Origin: Anthoceros angustus
Taxonomy: Eukaryota > Streptophyta > Anthocerotopsida > Anthocerotales > Anthocerotaceae
Direction: 5' to 3'
DNA: 64,000 nucleotides
Assembly (NCBI GenBank): GCA_010909165.1
Contig: MU008173.1
Location: 806,001-870,000, forward strand
Made by a program: the position numbers and the translations under genes. The stretch's first letter is position 1. Each line of letters starts with the position of its first letter. Of this stretch, positions 33,318 through 45,653 are shown one piece after another. The notes under the pieces were generated by a model that saw only the letters and a program-made list of their open reading frames with translations, had not been told where the DNA came from and did no database searches.

Positions 33318-34943
33318 TTACCGAGACGCGGTACCCTTCACAGCAGGGGCAGGCTCCCTTGAACGACCAGGAGGTGAAGACGAAGTTCTTGGAGGAGGAC
33401 TCCGGCCTCTGCCTTTGCCAGATGGCGATCCTGAGTATCCCCTAGACGACGGAGACCTTGAAGTACGATCACGACCACGAACAGGAGAAGGAGAGTAAGA
33501 ACGATCATGCCTGAACCCACACACAAACACAACCACATTCAGAAACACCTGGTCCAAAATTCACCAAGCAAAATTCTTTCCACAAACCCCATCGGTACCA
33601 AGCAAGTAGTACACGAAATCTTCTACAAGAATCGGAAACCTCACCTAGAGCGACGGCCACCCCTGGGAGACGGAGAATAGTACTTGGGAGATCGAGACCG
33701 AGATCGACCTGCACATGAAGTAACAAATGTAACAGTTCAACAGACTGGTATTTCAGATCAATTCAACGGATAGTTCTTGGAACACTGGGGTGTGCTGCGA
33801 ATGAGGTCAGTACCATAAGGAGACCGCCTCCGGACAGATCCATAGGGGCGATCACGATAGGAGCTGCCAAATCCCACCATAAAAAGTGTTAACAACATTG
33901 AACACACAGAGGAAAATGTAAGTGAGCACACCGATAGACCAAAAAGTTAGCCTTCTACCTTGTTCTCTCCTTTGTCCTCATCTCGGCAGGCTTTTTCCGA
34001 TTCTCTTCGGCAAACACAACAGTAATCTCTCTCCCGTTGATAAAGCGCCTGTCCATGTGGTACTGTGCTTCGGCCGCATCAGCGGGATCCAGATACTGCA
34101 CAAAACCGAACCCACGAGGTTCTCTGCAAAACGCACAGCATCAGCATAAGGACTAAGCCGGGCCTAAACCTAGTGGCGCGCTAGGTTAGCTAGTAGACCT
34201 GACTTGCACTTATATCTCGGACTGCCAGGCTTGTGAGCATCAACCCTTTATCACACTTCCTATAGAGGAGTGTATAGTTAACTTTCACAACATGCAACAA
34301 ACAAGCTCGTTGCTGCTGACCTGCCGTAACAGAGCCCTAGAGATCGCCTCATGAATTAAATGAGTGGACTTCAAATTCTTCACTTGACTTGAAAGCATGC
34401 ATCACTTGAACTTCACTTGACTTGAAAGCATGCATCAGTTGGAACTTCACCACTTGACTTGAAACATGCACAACTTGACTTCCGATGATCCGTGAGTGGG
34501 TAGTTATCGGCGGCCCGTGCAAGCTCACAAACATGACCCGCCGAGGGATCTCAACCAGTGGATCACCGCTACAGAGAACGCAGAACTCACCCCGTGTAGT
34601 AATCCTTGGGAAGATACACATCCTTCACTGGCCCGTACCGCTCAAACGGCACTCGAAGATCCTCAGACCTGCTAAAGCCGGAAAGGGTCAGTAAACACAT
34701 GCCCTCACGCACCAGCATCGCCACCCCAACAAAAAAAATGCAGCCACCGAAATCCTAAAACAACACCACAAAGCGTGCCACAATCCGCCTCCTCTCACCT
34801 GCAATCCCTGGGGATGTTGCGAACTAGGAGGCTGGTAGGCGGATCCCGGCGGCCATAGCGGCCAGGCCCCGGGGCTAGGGGCTTCGCCTGCCGCCGTAGC
34901 CCCGCCGGGGAGGCGGGCTGTAACTGGGGCTCCTCCGCCTCAT
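33318..34943 (-). CDS. SR-type splicing factor (SCL30-like): RRM plus RS domain
   Basis: Minus-strand exons: 34799-34943, 34591-34668, 33959-34121, about 33813-33868, about 33646-33708 and 33318-about 33510. The product starts MRRRSPSYSPPPRRGYGG, the short RS-like N-terminal extension of plant SCL proteins, then one RRM: TSLLVRNIPRDC (RNP2), RVPFERYGPVKDVYLPKDYY, GFGFVQYLDPADAAEAQYHM (RNP1 is GFGFVQY). An RS tail follows: RSRSRSPKYYSPSP, HDRSYSPSPVRGRDR, then proline/serine-rich sequence. SR proteins bind pre-mRNA and recruit spliceosome parts. Oddity: in exon 1 the N-terminal frame hits TAG (GGRRSP*) while the RRM is read one frame away, so a frameshift, a microexon or a sequence error lies near 34870-34890. 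The last exon ends at a TAA overlapping GTAAGT, so splicing would extend it. Confidence 0.82.
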
Positions 34944-35681
34944 GGCTTGCGCGAGGGCGGCCCGCTCCTTCACAATCTCACCGCCGCGCAGCAGGTCACG
35001 CAAACAGGAGGCGCCAGCGCCAGCGCCAGCAGCAGCAGCAAGAAGAGCGCCACAATACCAAGCGCATCGCCCGAAAGCTAGGGCTAGGCACTGAAGTAGA
35101 AAGTCAGGTGGGCCGCCGCTTAAGATCGGACAGGGACAGCCAAACCGATCCCGCCAAGTGAAAAGTGAAAAATACGTAGCCACTTGCCAAGTTGGCACAC
35201 TGCAGGACAATTCGCATGAGACGTCATTGAAAGGAGTATGTAGGTATCTGTCTAATTTTATTTTATTTCCATATACATTTGAAAAATCCCGTACGTTGGT
35301 TTGTCGTGGTGGCGAAGTTTTAGGGTAGGGTAGCCTGGGGAAGGCCGGAAGCTGCTTCATTTGACCGCGGAACTTACATAGTTGTTTCTTTTTGCGAGCT
35401 GCGGAACCGCAGCGGAATATGTGTGCAAGCCAGTGCTGAATGGCGCGTACCGCAGCTGGGAGGAGCGCGGGAACGCGGCTGCTTGCGGGACTGCGCACTC
35501 GTGTGCGGCGGGTGCGGAGGAACCTCGGAGGAAGCCGGAATTTGATCGGGTAATGACTGTGCCAAGCAGCTCGTGCTGATGCGCGCTCCGCCCTTGCGTC
35601 TCGCCATCGCGCTGCCAGACAGCGAATCAGATGTCGCGCTGGGGCGATTTATCCGCAGGTCGGACGGGGCTGCTGTGGCCC

Positions 35682-37762
35682 ATGCAGTTTCAGATATGGA
35701 GGAGGATGCATGGAGAATTGCTGCTGGAGGTCCGGCTTTTGGCGGAGAAGTGGAAATTCTTGCTATTTGGCATTGTGTGCCAGGTTGATCTTCCATCCAT
35801 TTTTTTTTTCTTTTGCTTTCCCGTCGGTTTGAATTGGTTCAGGAGGAAGTAGCCTGAGATCGACGCTGTCTTTTGATCCGGCTCTGGTTCGTTTCTGGCA
35901 GTATTTGCATGGAGTGATGGCTCGAATTGCGCACTACTTGCATCGGCCTCAGCCGGTGCTTCATGATGTCGGATTTCAACTGCTGCCAGTACGTCGTCTT
36001 CTCTTGTTACTTGCGTTTTGCTACTAAGGAAAGCTTCGAAAATCTGAGCTGCAATTTTGCGAGGGAGCTCTATTTTGTTGGATTTTGTGCATGGATTCGG
36101 GGTTTTTAGCACCAGGTCTTCATTCTGCCGTCAACTTGCAGGAGCTTGGATTGGAGAGGGCGTGGATCAGCGAAAGCTTGTTCAGCTTCATGTTCGTGTC
36201 CTTCTTTCTGGTATCCACTTTCACGCTTTTCCGTTGTCTGTGCTTTTACCAGTTTAGGACGATGGTGAACTGGCAACTTGTGTTCTCTGGTCACCGGACT
36301 GTAACAAGTCTCTGCTGTTTGGTTCAGTGGACTTTTCATCCATTTGTTTTCCATAGTAAAAGAATCTATACGGTTACCGTATGGTGCAAGACACTTGCAG
36401 TGCTAATGGTGAGATGCGGTTGTGACCTACCTCAGTTTTTACAAACTGCTGTTGTTGTGCTGCGCCTGCCCAGTGTCAGCTCCCTGACAGGTAGCGTCTC
36501 CTGTTGCAGATGTGTCAGTTCCTCAGGGTCATCACTTTCTTGGTCACACAGCTCCCTGGTCCTAATTACCACTGTCGTGAGGTATGATTTCGTTTAGGTT
36601 CCTGTCCTGTTGTGGAGTATATGAGTAAGGCTGTCCAGCAAGTAGCCTTATCATTTTGTTGGTTGTTCAGGGCTCGCCTACTGCGACACTTCCTCCACCC
36701 AAGAGTATCAGCGAAGTCATTCTTCTGAATTGTACGTGTCTGCTTGTTGAAGCCTCAGTCTTCTTTGTGAAGTGAAATTATAGCCGTTCAGAATGGTGTT
36801 GAAAGTACATCATTCTTTTTGTTCAGTGTTGTCTATTTCATTACCATCTTCTCCTCCCTCATGTGTCTGTGTTTTGTGTGCAGTTCCCTATGGGGTGCTT
36901 TTCGGGTGCGGGGATCTAATTTTTTCATCACACATGATATTTGCTCTTGTTTTTGTTAGGACATATCATAAGTACGGCACAAAGAGGTGGGTGCACACAG
37001 ACCAGTGCCTTCACTTGGTTCTTAGCCTAGTCTAACTCTCTTTACACACGCTCTGCTGCACTAGCAAAATCTTTCAACTTTATCATGTGTATCTGTGCAG
37101 TTTTCTAAAAGTCCTGTGTTGGATCGCTGCAATTGCGCTCAGTCTTCTCATCATTGCTTCTCGCAAGCATTACTCTGTAGATGTTGTTGTGGCATGGTGA
37201 GTAGTACCAATCTTGTGTGAAGTTGCTATAGTGTTCAGTTTCTTTGTCATCATTGAACATGTGCCCTGTCTTGCTTAAGTTGTGAGGTTGGACCTCACGG
37301 ACATGACTTGTTGTTGCAGGTACGTCACCATGCTGGTTTTCTCTTGTGCAGAGCGTTATCTCTCTGACAGAGGTATTGCGCCATGGTCTTTTCTTCTTAT
37401 TGGTCTGGAATATTTGCGAGCTTGGCAGTCTAAAGATGTTCTGAGCATGCTTGCTGTGTGGGATGCAGATGTTACTGAGCGGACTGGTCCAGGTGCTGCT
37501 CCTGTGTTGCCCTCCGTTGCAAGGATGAAGGATAGTCGTAGCAAAGATGAGTTTCAGAAGCTGGTGAATGGCTCCACAGAATTGTCGGCTGAGTGGGTAA
37601 GCACACCTTTAAAACCGGTTTGTCCATTACTAGAGAGGTGGGAAGTTGTGATCAATCCTTTCAGCCTGTAACCTGGTTTTTTTGCAGAGACAACGCATGC
37701 CAATCAACGGCAAGCCTATGGAGGATGTGCACTTGGATATCGGAGCAAATGGCAACATCTGA
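35682..37762 (+). CDS. IPCS: Inositol phosphorylceramide synthase (plant IPCS/ERH1 type)
   Basis: Ten exons (35682-35783, 35902-about 35989, 36141-36210, 36328-36409, 36510-36581, 36671-36733, 36884-36986, 37101-37197, 37321-37595, 37688-37762) encode a polytopic Golgi-type sphingolipid enzyme that moves phosphoinositol from phosphatidylinositol to ceramide. Family motifs: [39 protein letters not shown] (D2-like motif), [20 protein letters not shown] (D3 motif with His) and [18 protein letters not shown] (D4 motif, His and Asp of the catalytic triad). The hydrophilic C-terminal tail encoded by exons 9-10 is variable and ends DIGANGNI. The start was chosen at MQFQIWRRM because it aligns with the family N-terminus; a longer in-frame start at 35631 exists. 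Confidence 0.92.
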
Positions 37763-38868
37763 TGTGTCCTATCTTCGACCTCTTCCCTCAATTATTTTTT
37801 CACTCAGGTGTTGCGCTAAAAGTGCGACGCCTTGCTCAATAATGGTCTTGTTTGCTTCTCGCTCGCAAGAGATTCCACAGATCTGTCGGCTGCTCAAGTC
37901 GGACCTCTGAGACCACTGGTGGTCTTCAATTTAGCAGTCAATCATTAGCTTTGGAGTGGATTTCTGGGTTCCATCTGGAGAGCTCTGCAGGACTTGTCTC
38001 TCTGGAGCAAGCGTGATCGACCATGTTGAAGTGAAGATGGTCTGTGATTTGCTCGCACAGGGCCAGCTTTGTGCTCTAAAGCCAATCCAGCGGTCTGTGG
38101 GGGTGTATTTTTATATAGGTATAGGTGGGAAATTCGTCTACCTTGCAGTTGAGGTTTCCAGTTGGCATGTGGATCTTTGGCCGAAGATCCATCGTCATAG
38201 GCGCCTCGTTTTCATCATTATTTCACCCATCAGTGCTCAAGATGGGGTGTGAACATTAGTAGGCTTTTAGTGTTCGCGGTGGCTGACGTACCTAGTCTCC
38301 AACGCCATTACTGTCAGGCATGGCTTTTAATTGAATAGCGCCCCATTACAGGCCCAACATTGTTACTGTCGGTGCACGCTAAATCGGCAATCGACCAGTC
38401 ACGTCTGATTCGTGGTCTCTCTTGCTGGTTGGTCAGTCCAGTCTTTCGTCTTGCATGGCACGGGTGTCGTGAACGTCGCCCCAGAATGCCCTCCTGTTTT
38501 GGATAGAGCAAGTGGGGTCATCTCGCCGTCCATTGGCCATTTCTTAACCTGAGGCCGAGCTTCGGCCACAGGAGGCTAACTCTGGTTAACGGTGAGGAGG
38601 AACGGTCCATCGCATTGGTTTTCCGCCAGGAACGGATTGATCGACAACCGCCGGCAAACTGGTGGGTCTCGCCAGGGAAATGCAGCAACACGAGGCACGT
38701 TGAGGAAGGCGGAAGCAGGAATTGTGAATGTGATGGACAAGGGAAGAAAGGCTGGAACCGAAATTGGGCAGAAGCAGCTATGACAGGTCTGTGGAGGCCC
38801 CATGGCTGTGCATACTTTGCCATGGCAGTCGCAGGGGCCTCCGCAATCTCCTGCCGTGATCAGGAGAG
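37763..38868. other. Spacer between IPCS and SGR
   Basis: Includes the IPCS 3' end and the presumed SGR promoter. The opposing frame at 38576-39124 has no family signal. No repeat noticed. Confidence 0.4.
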
Positions 38869-38874
38869 AGATGC

Positions 38875-40176
38875 ATATGGGCAGTGAGGGGGGAAGCAGC
38901 AGTTGTGTAGCGCATTTGCATTTGTATTTGCAGCGCAGAATCCGGAGAAGCAGATGGCACAAACTCTGCTCCTGGGAATTCGTTAGGGCCAGGAACCAAC
39001 TGTGTAGTAGGAGGAGAGGGCAATTCGTTGTGGTGAGTCCTGTGAGCTGTTTCTGCTTGAAGGCTCCTGGTGCAAGGGACCTGCGACTAACAACCGTTAC
39101 GGTTTGTGTTTTTGAAGGGGGCAAGGTTGTTTGATCCGGAGGATTTTGATCCTTCCAAACTAACCGTTTCGTTTGAGGATGACTCCAGCTCGGTGGACGT
39201 GTTGCACCCGGGCCAGTTGCTGCCCAGGACTTACACTCTGACCCACAGTGACGTCACTGGTGAGCTGCAGCTATCAATTGGTCCATGTTACAACCAGACT
39301 CAGGTATTTGTGGCGATGGCAACTCCACCTCCAGCTCAACGTGGGGAGTCTTGCAGGGCCAGCCTGAATATCTGCCTCTCTGTCATTCTTGCAGCTGGAT
39401 GGATGGTATACGCGGTTGATGAGGGATGAGATTGTGGCGGACTGGTCATCGATGAATGGTCGATTTTCTCTGCACATCCACTGTCACATTAGTGGAGGAC
39501 ACCATCTGCTGGCCCCAGCTGCCTTGCGCAATCGCATATTTCAGCGAGAGATGCCTCTGGTTCGTGATGAAACGATGTTGCTGACGCCGAACAGGTTGTT
39601 TTGTGGAGTCAATATGGCTATGCGGTTTTACTTATCAGCGGCTTGCAGGTTCTGCAAGCAATTCGCTTCGGTGATGGAGCTTTGTTTGTCAGGCATCCAG
39701 GTACTAACAACCGATTGTAACATTAGTTACTCACTCCTTGCTTTTCGTCTCTCCGTGTGTCGTTTTGTGCTGTAAGGCAGGCTTATGTTTCTCCTCGCTT
39801 GCTGTCCGCAGAGCTAGATGCCAGCACTGTATGGGTACACTTCCATTCTGACCACGACCAGACCTTTGACAGAGCAGACTGCTGGGGTCCTCTTTTCTAT
39901 GCTGCTGTTGCGGACAGGTTGAAAACCGGCGGTGCTCAACCACTTCTGTTGCCAGCTTCGGCCACCGGGAGGACTGAGACAAGTCAGAATGAAGCAGCTC
40001 AGCATGGAAGGAGGAGTGCATCAGTGCACGTAGTTGATGATGGGACACTCGGGCACCTTACTAGGTATCTACGGTTGGCTGCCGTTAGCTCCGAAAAGCC
40101 AGCGACCATACTCTTCGCAGCTATGGTGGGTTTTTCGACCTTGATCATGTTCCAAGTACTACCTGTTATCCAGTGA
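38875..40176 (+). CDS. SGR: STAY-GREEN Mg-dechelatase (SGR)
   Basis: Five exons (38875-39032, 39117-39303, 39395-39559, 39649-39700, 39812-40176). The enzyme removes Mg from chlorophyll a to start chlorophyll breakdown in the plastid. Exon 1 gives a basic, serine-rich leader (MGSEGGSSSC...) fitting a transit peptide. The conserved domain reads ARLFDPEDFDPSKLTVSF, LLPRTYTLTHSDVTGELQLS, QLDGWYTRLMRDEIVADW, FSLHIHCHISGGHHLL, VLQAIRFGDGALFVRHPELD and VWVHFHSDHD, then CWGPLFYAAV. All hallmark blocks of the family are intact. The C-terminal region lacks an obvious cysteine-rich motif and instead ends with a hydrophobic segment (TILFAAMVGFSTLIMFQVLP), a possible membrane anchor. An ATG six bases upstream is equally possible. 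Confidence 0.9.
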
Positions 40177-40604
40177 CAATCTTGTCCCTCTTATCACTTC
40201 GATATCGCTAGCTGAGTACGACCTACGTACAGTTGCATCAGGACGGACAAGACAGGAAATGCTTGGTTACAATTTCACGTCCCACATCAAAACATAGAGC
40301 GGGCGAGCAATTGAGGCCGCACAGTTCATCCAACACAAGCTGTTGCGTAGAAGACAACGGCAATATCCCGCACGGTGCCCATTACCGAAGGTTTCGTCAC
40401 TGAATGACACTCCACAATTTGCAACGAAGCAGAATACTGCCACTTGGAAAGCTACCATCGATTGGGATTGAAAACATTTCTAAGCTTCCAACGTTTATCA
40501 CTTTCACCTGTGGTTATCACCAATGAAGGCAACGTATATTTTCAGATGTGAATAATACATATAAGTGTATTAGGTCTCATGGCACACCGATCACAACCGC
40601 TTTC

Positions 40605-43082
40605 TCATGTTCTGTGGTCGTCGACATCTTCAGAGGGCTCACTGCCACTCTCCAGCTGAAACAACAAAGCATCTCCGACCTGTTGTTGCCACTGTTGCTT
40701 GAGTTCGATAAGCGCATTACCGGCGGCCGTAGCAACTGCTGGGTTGGTATCCTCCGCGAGTCTCTGGTGCACGACAGCCAGGTCATTACGACGATGCACA
40801 AAATGCGGTATTCAAAAAGTGATGCAGATAGTTCAGGAGAAACCTGAAGGGCCCCCATGCCGGCATTCCCAAGATTCCATAGTGATGGCGCCCCTGCTAG
40901 CGCCTCTGCCAAAGCACGCCTACACCCAACCCATACTCTTGTCAGGCCTCAACAGGACGCACCCAAAACCGTAGGAGCTGATCCACACGATTTTGTGAAT
41001 CAGCTGCAAGTGTGGATCTTTCGTTTCAAAAACCTTGAGGTCTACCTTGTGGCCACATCAGGAGAGCTAGCACACTCAGCAAGCAAAGATGCGCCACTGC
41101 CACCATCCACTTCATTCATGTCCAGGAGTGCTGCGACAATGAATTCTATCTGTTCAAGACACACAATTCTGTTCATGCGGGTTTCAACTGAAAATGACAG
41201 TTGAAGAAGAGAACCCATGACAGCTACTACCTCCTCAGGATCCTTAAGTTGACTCCCATTGGCTTTTGCCAAAGACGCTGCCATGGCCCAATAAGCATCC
41301 TGCTCACAAACCAAATTCAGCGTCACTCAGCACAACAGTCCAGTTCATGCGAATTACATCAGTAGTCTAGCAGTCTCGGCGCCAGACTTCAACCTCCATT
41401 GCAGCCAGACGTTCAGTGACGGTTCCCTCAAGATATTTTGGACTTGTCTCAAACCTACTTTCGGCATCCATGCTAACAGGAGAGCCTCCCGTTTCGGCAG
41501 CCTGAAACTCTGCCTGTTTCTCGGACTCTCTGCAGAGGCTACCGACTGTCAAGAGAAAGCCCAAAGTTTGGACGAGGACAAAAAGCAGGGTTAGGGAAGA
41601 TGGGCATTTTCCGGTAAAGGACGACTCACCTCAGCTGGACACTTCGAATAAGCGCTTTGTGTACATTCTTCATAGCCTACAAGCAGACATACATAACAGT
41701 TCGCGTCTGCGTCCTACATTGTGACTGCAACCAACTGCTAGAAGAAGAGAAGAAAGGGCACCTCTACTGCTACGAAGGCATCCTCCATGGCCCGCCGACG
41801 AGCTCGAAGATCTGCTAGGCGGAGGTCAGCCTGTCATGCACAATCAAAGGGGTGACACCTCATCCTTACACTCACACCTCTTCATTCCTGTCAGGTGTGC
41901 ATGCCAGGGACTAATTCTTACACCTCAAAGTTGTTAGCAGACCTCCTGATATCCAAGCCGTACAAAGACGCAAATATTAACGACCCAAAAGCACGCAAGT
42001 AACCAACACAACATGCTGAACACGTGGATCCGCTGGTCTAGGGGCTCACGTCTAAGGCCCCGGCACTCCAATGCTCCTCAGCAGCAGTTACAATTTCTGA
42101 CCGTGCAACTTCCTCAAATCCCTGCTAGTAAGACAACTGCATATATCAGATTCCAAGCGTGCAACTTCCTCAAGTCCCTGATAATAAAACAACTGCATAA
42201 ACCAGGGCAAGCTTTGTGTAGATACACTGCTTTTGTACAAGGAGACACACATTCTTGCTCAACTATGAAAACATCTGCATGCATCAAGGGTCAGGGTGTA
42301 GATCAACTGCCACTGTAAAAGGAGACACCAACCATTGCTATGTGGCGTAGACGAGCTACTTTGCTGCGGGCATCCATATCAAGTTTCTCTGCATCTTCTC
42401 TTGCCCTGGCTACTCAAAAGGAGAACAACCTTGAGTAAAACATACCAAACCGAACACTTGCAACGTCAAATGTGACAAGATAGTGCGCAATGTACCATCG
42501 AGCTTCAGAAATTTGGAGCCAAGCAAGGCAACGTCCTGCCTGGCCCTCGAATCCAACCTCATGATCTCACTGTAGAAGAAAGAGCGGCAATCAGAATCTC
42601 AGATATTCAGCTGCCAGAACAAGCTCCTAGTATGGAGAGAAGAGTTACCGGATGAAAATGTCCACATCACTACGAGCCCGCTCGTCAAGGTTCTGAGCGG
42701 CCTCACTCACAAGCATGGCGTCTTTGCACACACAACGGGCAGCCTGGGCCAGTGCACCACGTGGTGGTAAATTCGACCGGAGAAACCTGCACCTGTGTTT
42801 CTGAGACGAAGCGTCCCTCCCTCCGCTCCCCTCGCCTATGCTGTGAGAGTCATTGGACAGTTCAGCCCAAGGACCGGGTACACAACGCAAGTCGGAGACA
42901 TGCGACCTGTCGCCGGACGGCTGCTGCGGTAGGAAGGAATTTTCCCAATCGCAAGACCTCTTCCCAGCGCTCCTGGATGGAGATATCAAGCGTGCCACTC
43001 CCTGCCGGCGAATGCCAGTGGAGCAACCTGAGGTGGAGGCAACAGCCGCTGCGGAGCTCAAGGACTGGATGGATTGAGCCAT
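40605..43082 (-). CDS. AAF/SPA15-like senescence-associated plastid protein
   Basis: Multi-exon gene on the minus strand. Exon 1 (about 42652-43082) begins MAQSIQSLSSAAAVASTSGC, serine/alanine-rich like a plastid transit peptide, and ends in a charged helix (NLDERARSDVDIFIR). Following exons add EIMRLDSRARQDVALLGSKF, LKLDARAREDAEKLD and RRRAMEDAFVAVEAM. Later exons read DAYWAMAASLAKANGSQLKD, LLAECASSPDVATR, APSLWNLGNAGMGALQ, then RLAEDTNPAVATAAGNALIE and LKQQWQQQVGDALLF. The repeated DARAR/DSRAR heptads suggest a long coiled coil. I recognise this architecture as the plant AAF/SPA15 senescence-associated family; the biochemical role is not known to me. It lies tail-to-tail with SGR, about 430 bp apart. 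Confidence 0.65.
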
Positions 43083-43604
43083 TTTGCTTCACCACCCTTG
43101 ACGTGAAAATCAGGCGACCTCAGCCGTCACACCGACATCGAAGCAGCAGCAACGTCTGGGCAGCTGATTCGACCATGGTCACCCTCGGCCGGTCTCGGAC
43201 TGTTTGGTCCCAAGCCTTCCCTCAGTGATGCGTCACAAGAGACGCCATGGGCGCTCTGCTGCCGCGGAAGAGACGCGGTCAGCAATCTGGGCCAGAAGAA
43301 ACGTCACTTGAGAGCCCACACACCCCGAGCAGACACGTATCTGTGGTGAAGATGCAAGATTCAATGATAATCGGAAGGAGATTTTTCGCGAAGTGATGAT
43401 CGGGATCCGGGTCCGCCGCATCTTCCACGCGGCGCATTTCACAGCGCAGCCTCTCCTCCTGCTGCGCACCGTCCATTGCTGATTCGGATGTCAGACGCAG
43501 AAGGTGGAAACCTTAAATATAGCTTACACGAATTGTGATATACACTTGGGCCATGACCTGTACCTACAGAGACACATTCTGAAGTCTCTGATTTCCTACT
43601 GAAG

Positions 43605-45653
43605 CTAAAGTTGCCAGTCTTGAAACTCGTCCTTGCTCAGTAAAAACGAGCTTGCCTTCAGGTGACCTCCGCCTCCATACGCCTGCAACAGAATTCCAAT
43701 CGGTGAGACACGGGATCTTCCAGGCCGACACAAGAGTTCAAACAAACAGAATTTGCGGTACGATACTCTGCTGTGAAAAGGAAGGTTTCATCGCATCAAG
43801 CATCGTTCCAGCACCTCTTGGTGATCTGACTGACCAATCACATGGAAACTGGTTCACAATACAGGTTGCATCGCATCCGTATCACAGAACACAACATGTG
43901 ACAGGCTAATTTGCCACCTTCGTAGAGAAGACTAGGATGGGCAGCGACATATGCACCAAAAGAAAGGTGAAAGACACAAGAAAAGGTCAGACTTGAGCAC
44001 CGAGGCAGCCAGCACACCAAGTGCGTAACTCAGACCTGAGATATTCTCGTCGTATCAGCCGCTTCTGAGAGACTTCTAAGGCTAATCTTCAGGATCCTGT
44101 TGTCATCTAGCGCGGGTTCTATGTAGACTACTGCTCCGACTGGTCTGCAGTCACAATAATTGATTAACACCACGACGAAGAATGCGGTAGTCATAGGCAT
44201 GATAGGGGCGGATTGCATAGCGGCACGAGGTAACTCACAGCAGGCCCGCTTCTCGGCTTTTTGCAGCAAGTTGATTCCCAAGTTCACTTCGAAGATGTGC
44301 AATGCTATCTGCTCTCACACCCTGGCAAACAACCATCGAAGAGAACTTTAAATGTAAAACATGGACATTGAGGCCGCACCTCAGCCCACTCTCACACAGT
44401 TTAACACAAACGATCGACTTACGAGGCAAGTACCAAACTTTCCTCCCCCCAGTTTCAGCTCAAAAGAACTTTGAAGTGCTCGATCAATAAGCCGCTGCTT
44501 CACTCGTAGGCTTTCCTTCCCACCAGATATCACATCTTCCGGGACCAAAGCCAGCAGCTGAGACAAGAAAATACGCAGCCACAACTTTAGATCTCACAAC
44601 ATGCTTGCTATCTCACGTCCACAACTCATTGGCCAGGGGAATCGTGTAGCTCACCTGATCGAAAACCTTAGGATTCACTGACGCATTGAATTCAATGGAC
44701 AGATCCTTGATACCGCTGCTAAAAGCCTTGCTGTTTGGTAAATTCCACCGCCATAAATCCGCGTCTTCGATGTACCTGAAAAGATTTTCGACACGCTCAA
44801 GGTCCCTGTCCGGCAAGAGGGCTTTTGCCCCCAAAAACCCATCTGACAGGGCTGCAGCTCCGCTACCCGAGCTCCGTCGTGAAAGCTTCTCTGTGAAGTA
44901 GTCATAAGAAATTGTTGCCCCGCTCCTATTCATGTCCAGCAAGCAGAGGAGGTTCTCGGGACCCTCGCCCGCGCTTGGAAGGAGGTCCAGTGCGGTTTTG
45001 TGGTGGTCGAGAACGACGACTCTGCACTGCACGTAGACAATGACAGTCACAACCTGCCACACACAACCCTGAGACAACGACTGCAAAAGCCTGCAGCAGC
45101 CGCTTACTCCTTAACCCGCTGCGCGAGCTCCACTGCAAAACCCTGGTGCCCGGCAAAGTCGAGAAGGTAAACCACATCCACATCTTGCAAGGCAAGGTCC
45201 TTCACCCTGCCAATTGCACACCACGCCCCGAAGACCTCAGACCTGGAAACCCTCGAGGAGCCTCAGAACAGCACGCCGAGGACAGAAACAACACCTCAAA
45301 GGACTGAACACTGTATTGGGATAGAAGACGACGGGATAGCCGACAGCTTTGTGATACAGGTGTGCCGCCAGAGCTGCAAACACTCCGTCCGGGCACGGAT
45401 AGTGATACACAACAGCAGCTCCTCCCATCGATAGGCTGTTACACTCGGCCTGGAAGAGAGATAACATAGTCTGCTGCACCTTGAAGCTTTCCCGAGGAGG
45501 TCGTGCTCTGAAGAAAATCTGAGACAGAGGCAATCCACGCGGCAGCAGCAATGGCGCTGCCATAAGGCGGTATCCGGTTGAAGAAGAAGGAATTCTCGAT
45601 AAGGAAATCCCGATTAGGGTTGCGTTCCCGCGCTCGTAGCGCCTGGCTTCCAT
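43605..45653 (-). CDS. DHH/DHHA1 phosphoesterase-family protein
   Basis: Minus-strand exons from MEARRYERGNATL (45653) to DEFQDWQL (43605). Exon 1 (about 45295-45653) ends VVYHYPCPDGVFAALAAHLY, the first DHH-family motif (here CPDG with Asp). Exon 2 gives DVDVVYLLDFAGHQGF (motif II Asp). Exon 3 gives the name-giving RVVVLDHHKTALD, followed by a long insert and DADLWRWNLPNSKAF. C-terminal exons carry VVYIEPALDDNRILKISLRS and AYGGGGHLKASSF, the DHHA1 substrate-binding GGGGH signature. Family members hydrolyse phosphodiesters of small nucleotides or short oligonucleotides; the substrate cannot be told here. The N-terminus could be an organelle signal. Exon joins between about 43650 and 44460 are approximate. 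Confidence 0.78.

Noticed and set aside
34875-35498. 207-codon minus-strand frame upstream of the SR gene
   Set aside because: It is an upstream extension through the promoter and 5' UTR; no domain, and the real start is the RS-type MRRRSPSYSP.
38576-39124. 182-codon reverse frame opposite the SGR transit peptide
   Set aside because: Shadow of the SGR promoter and first exon.
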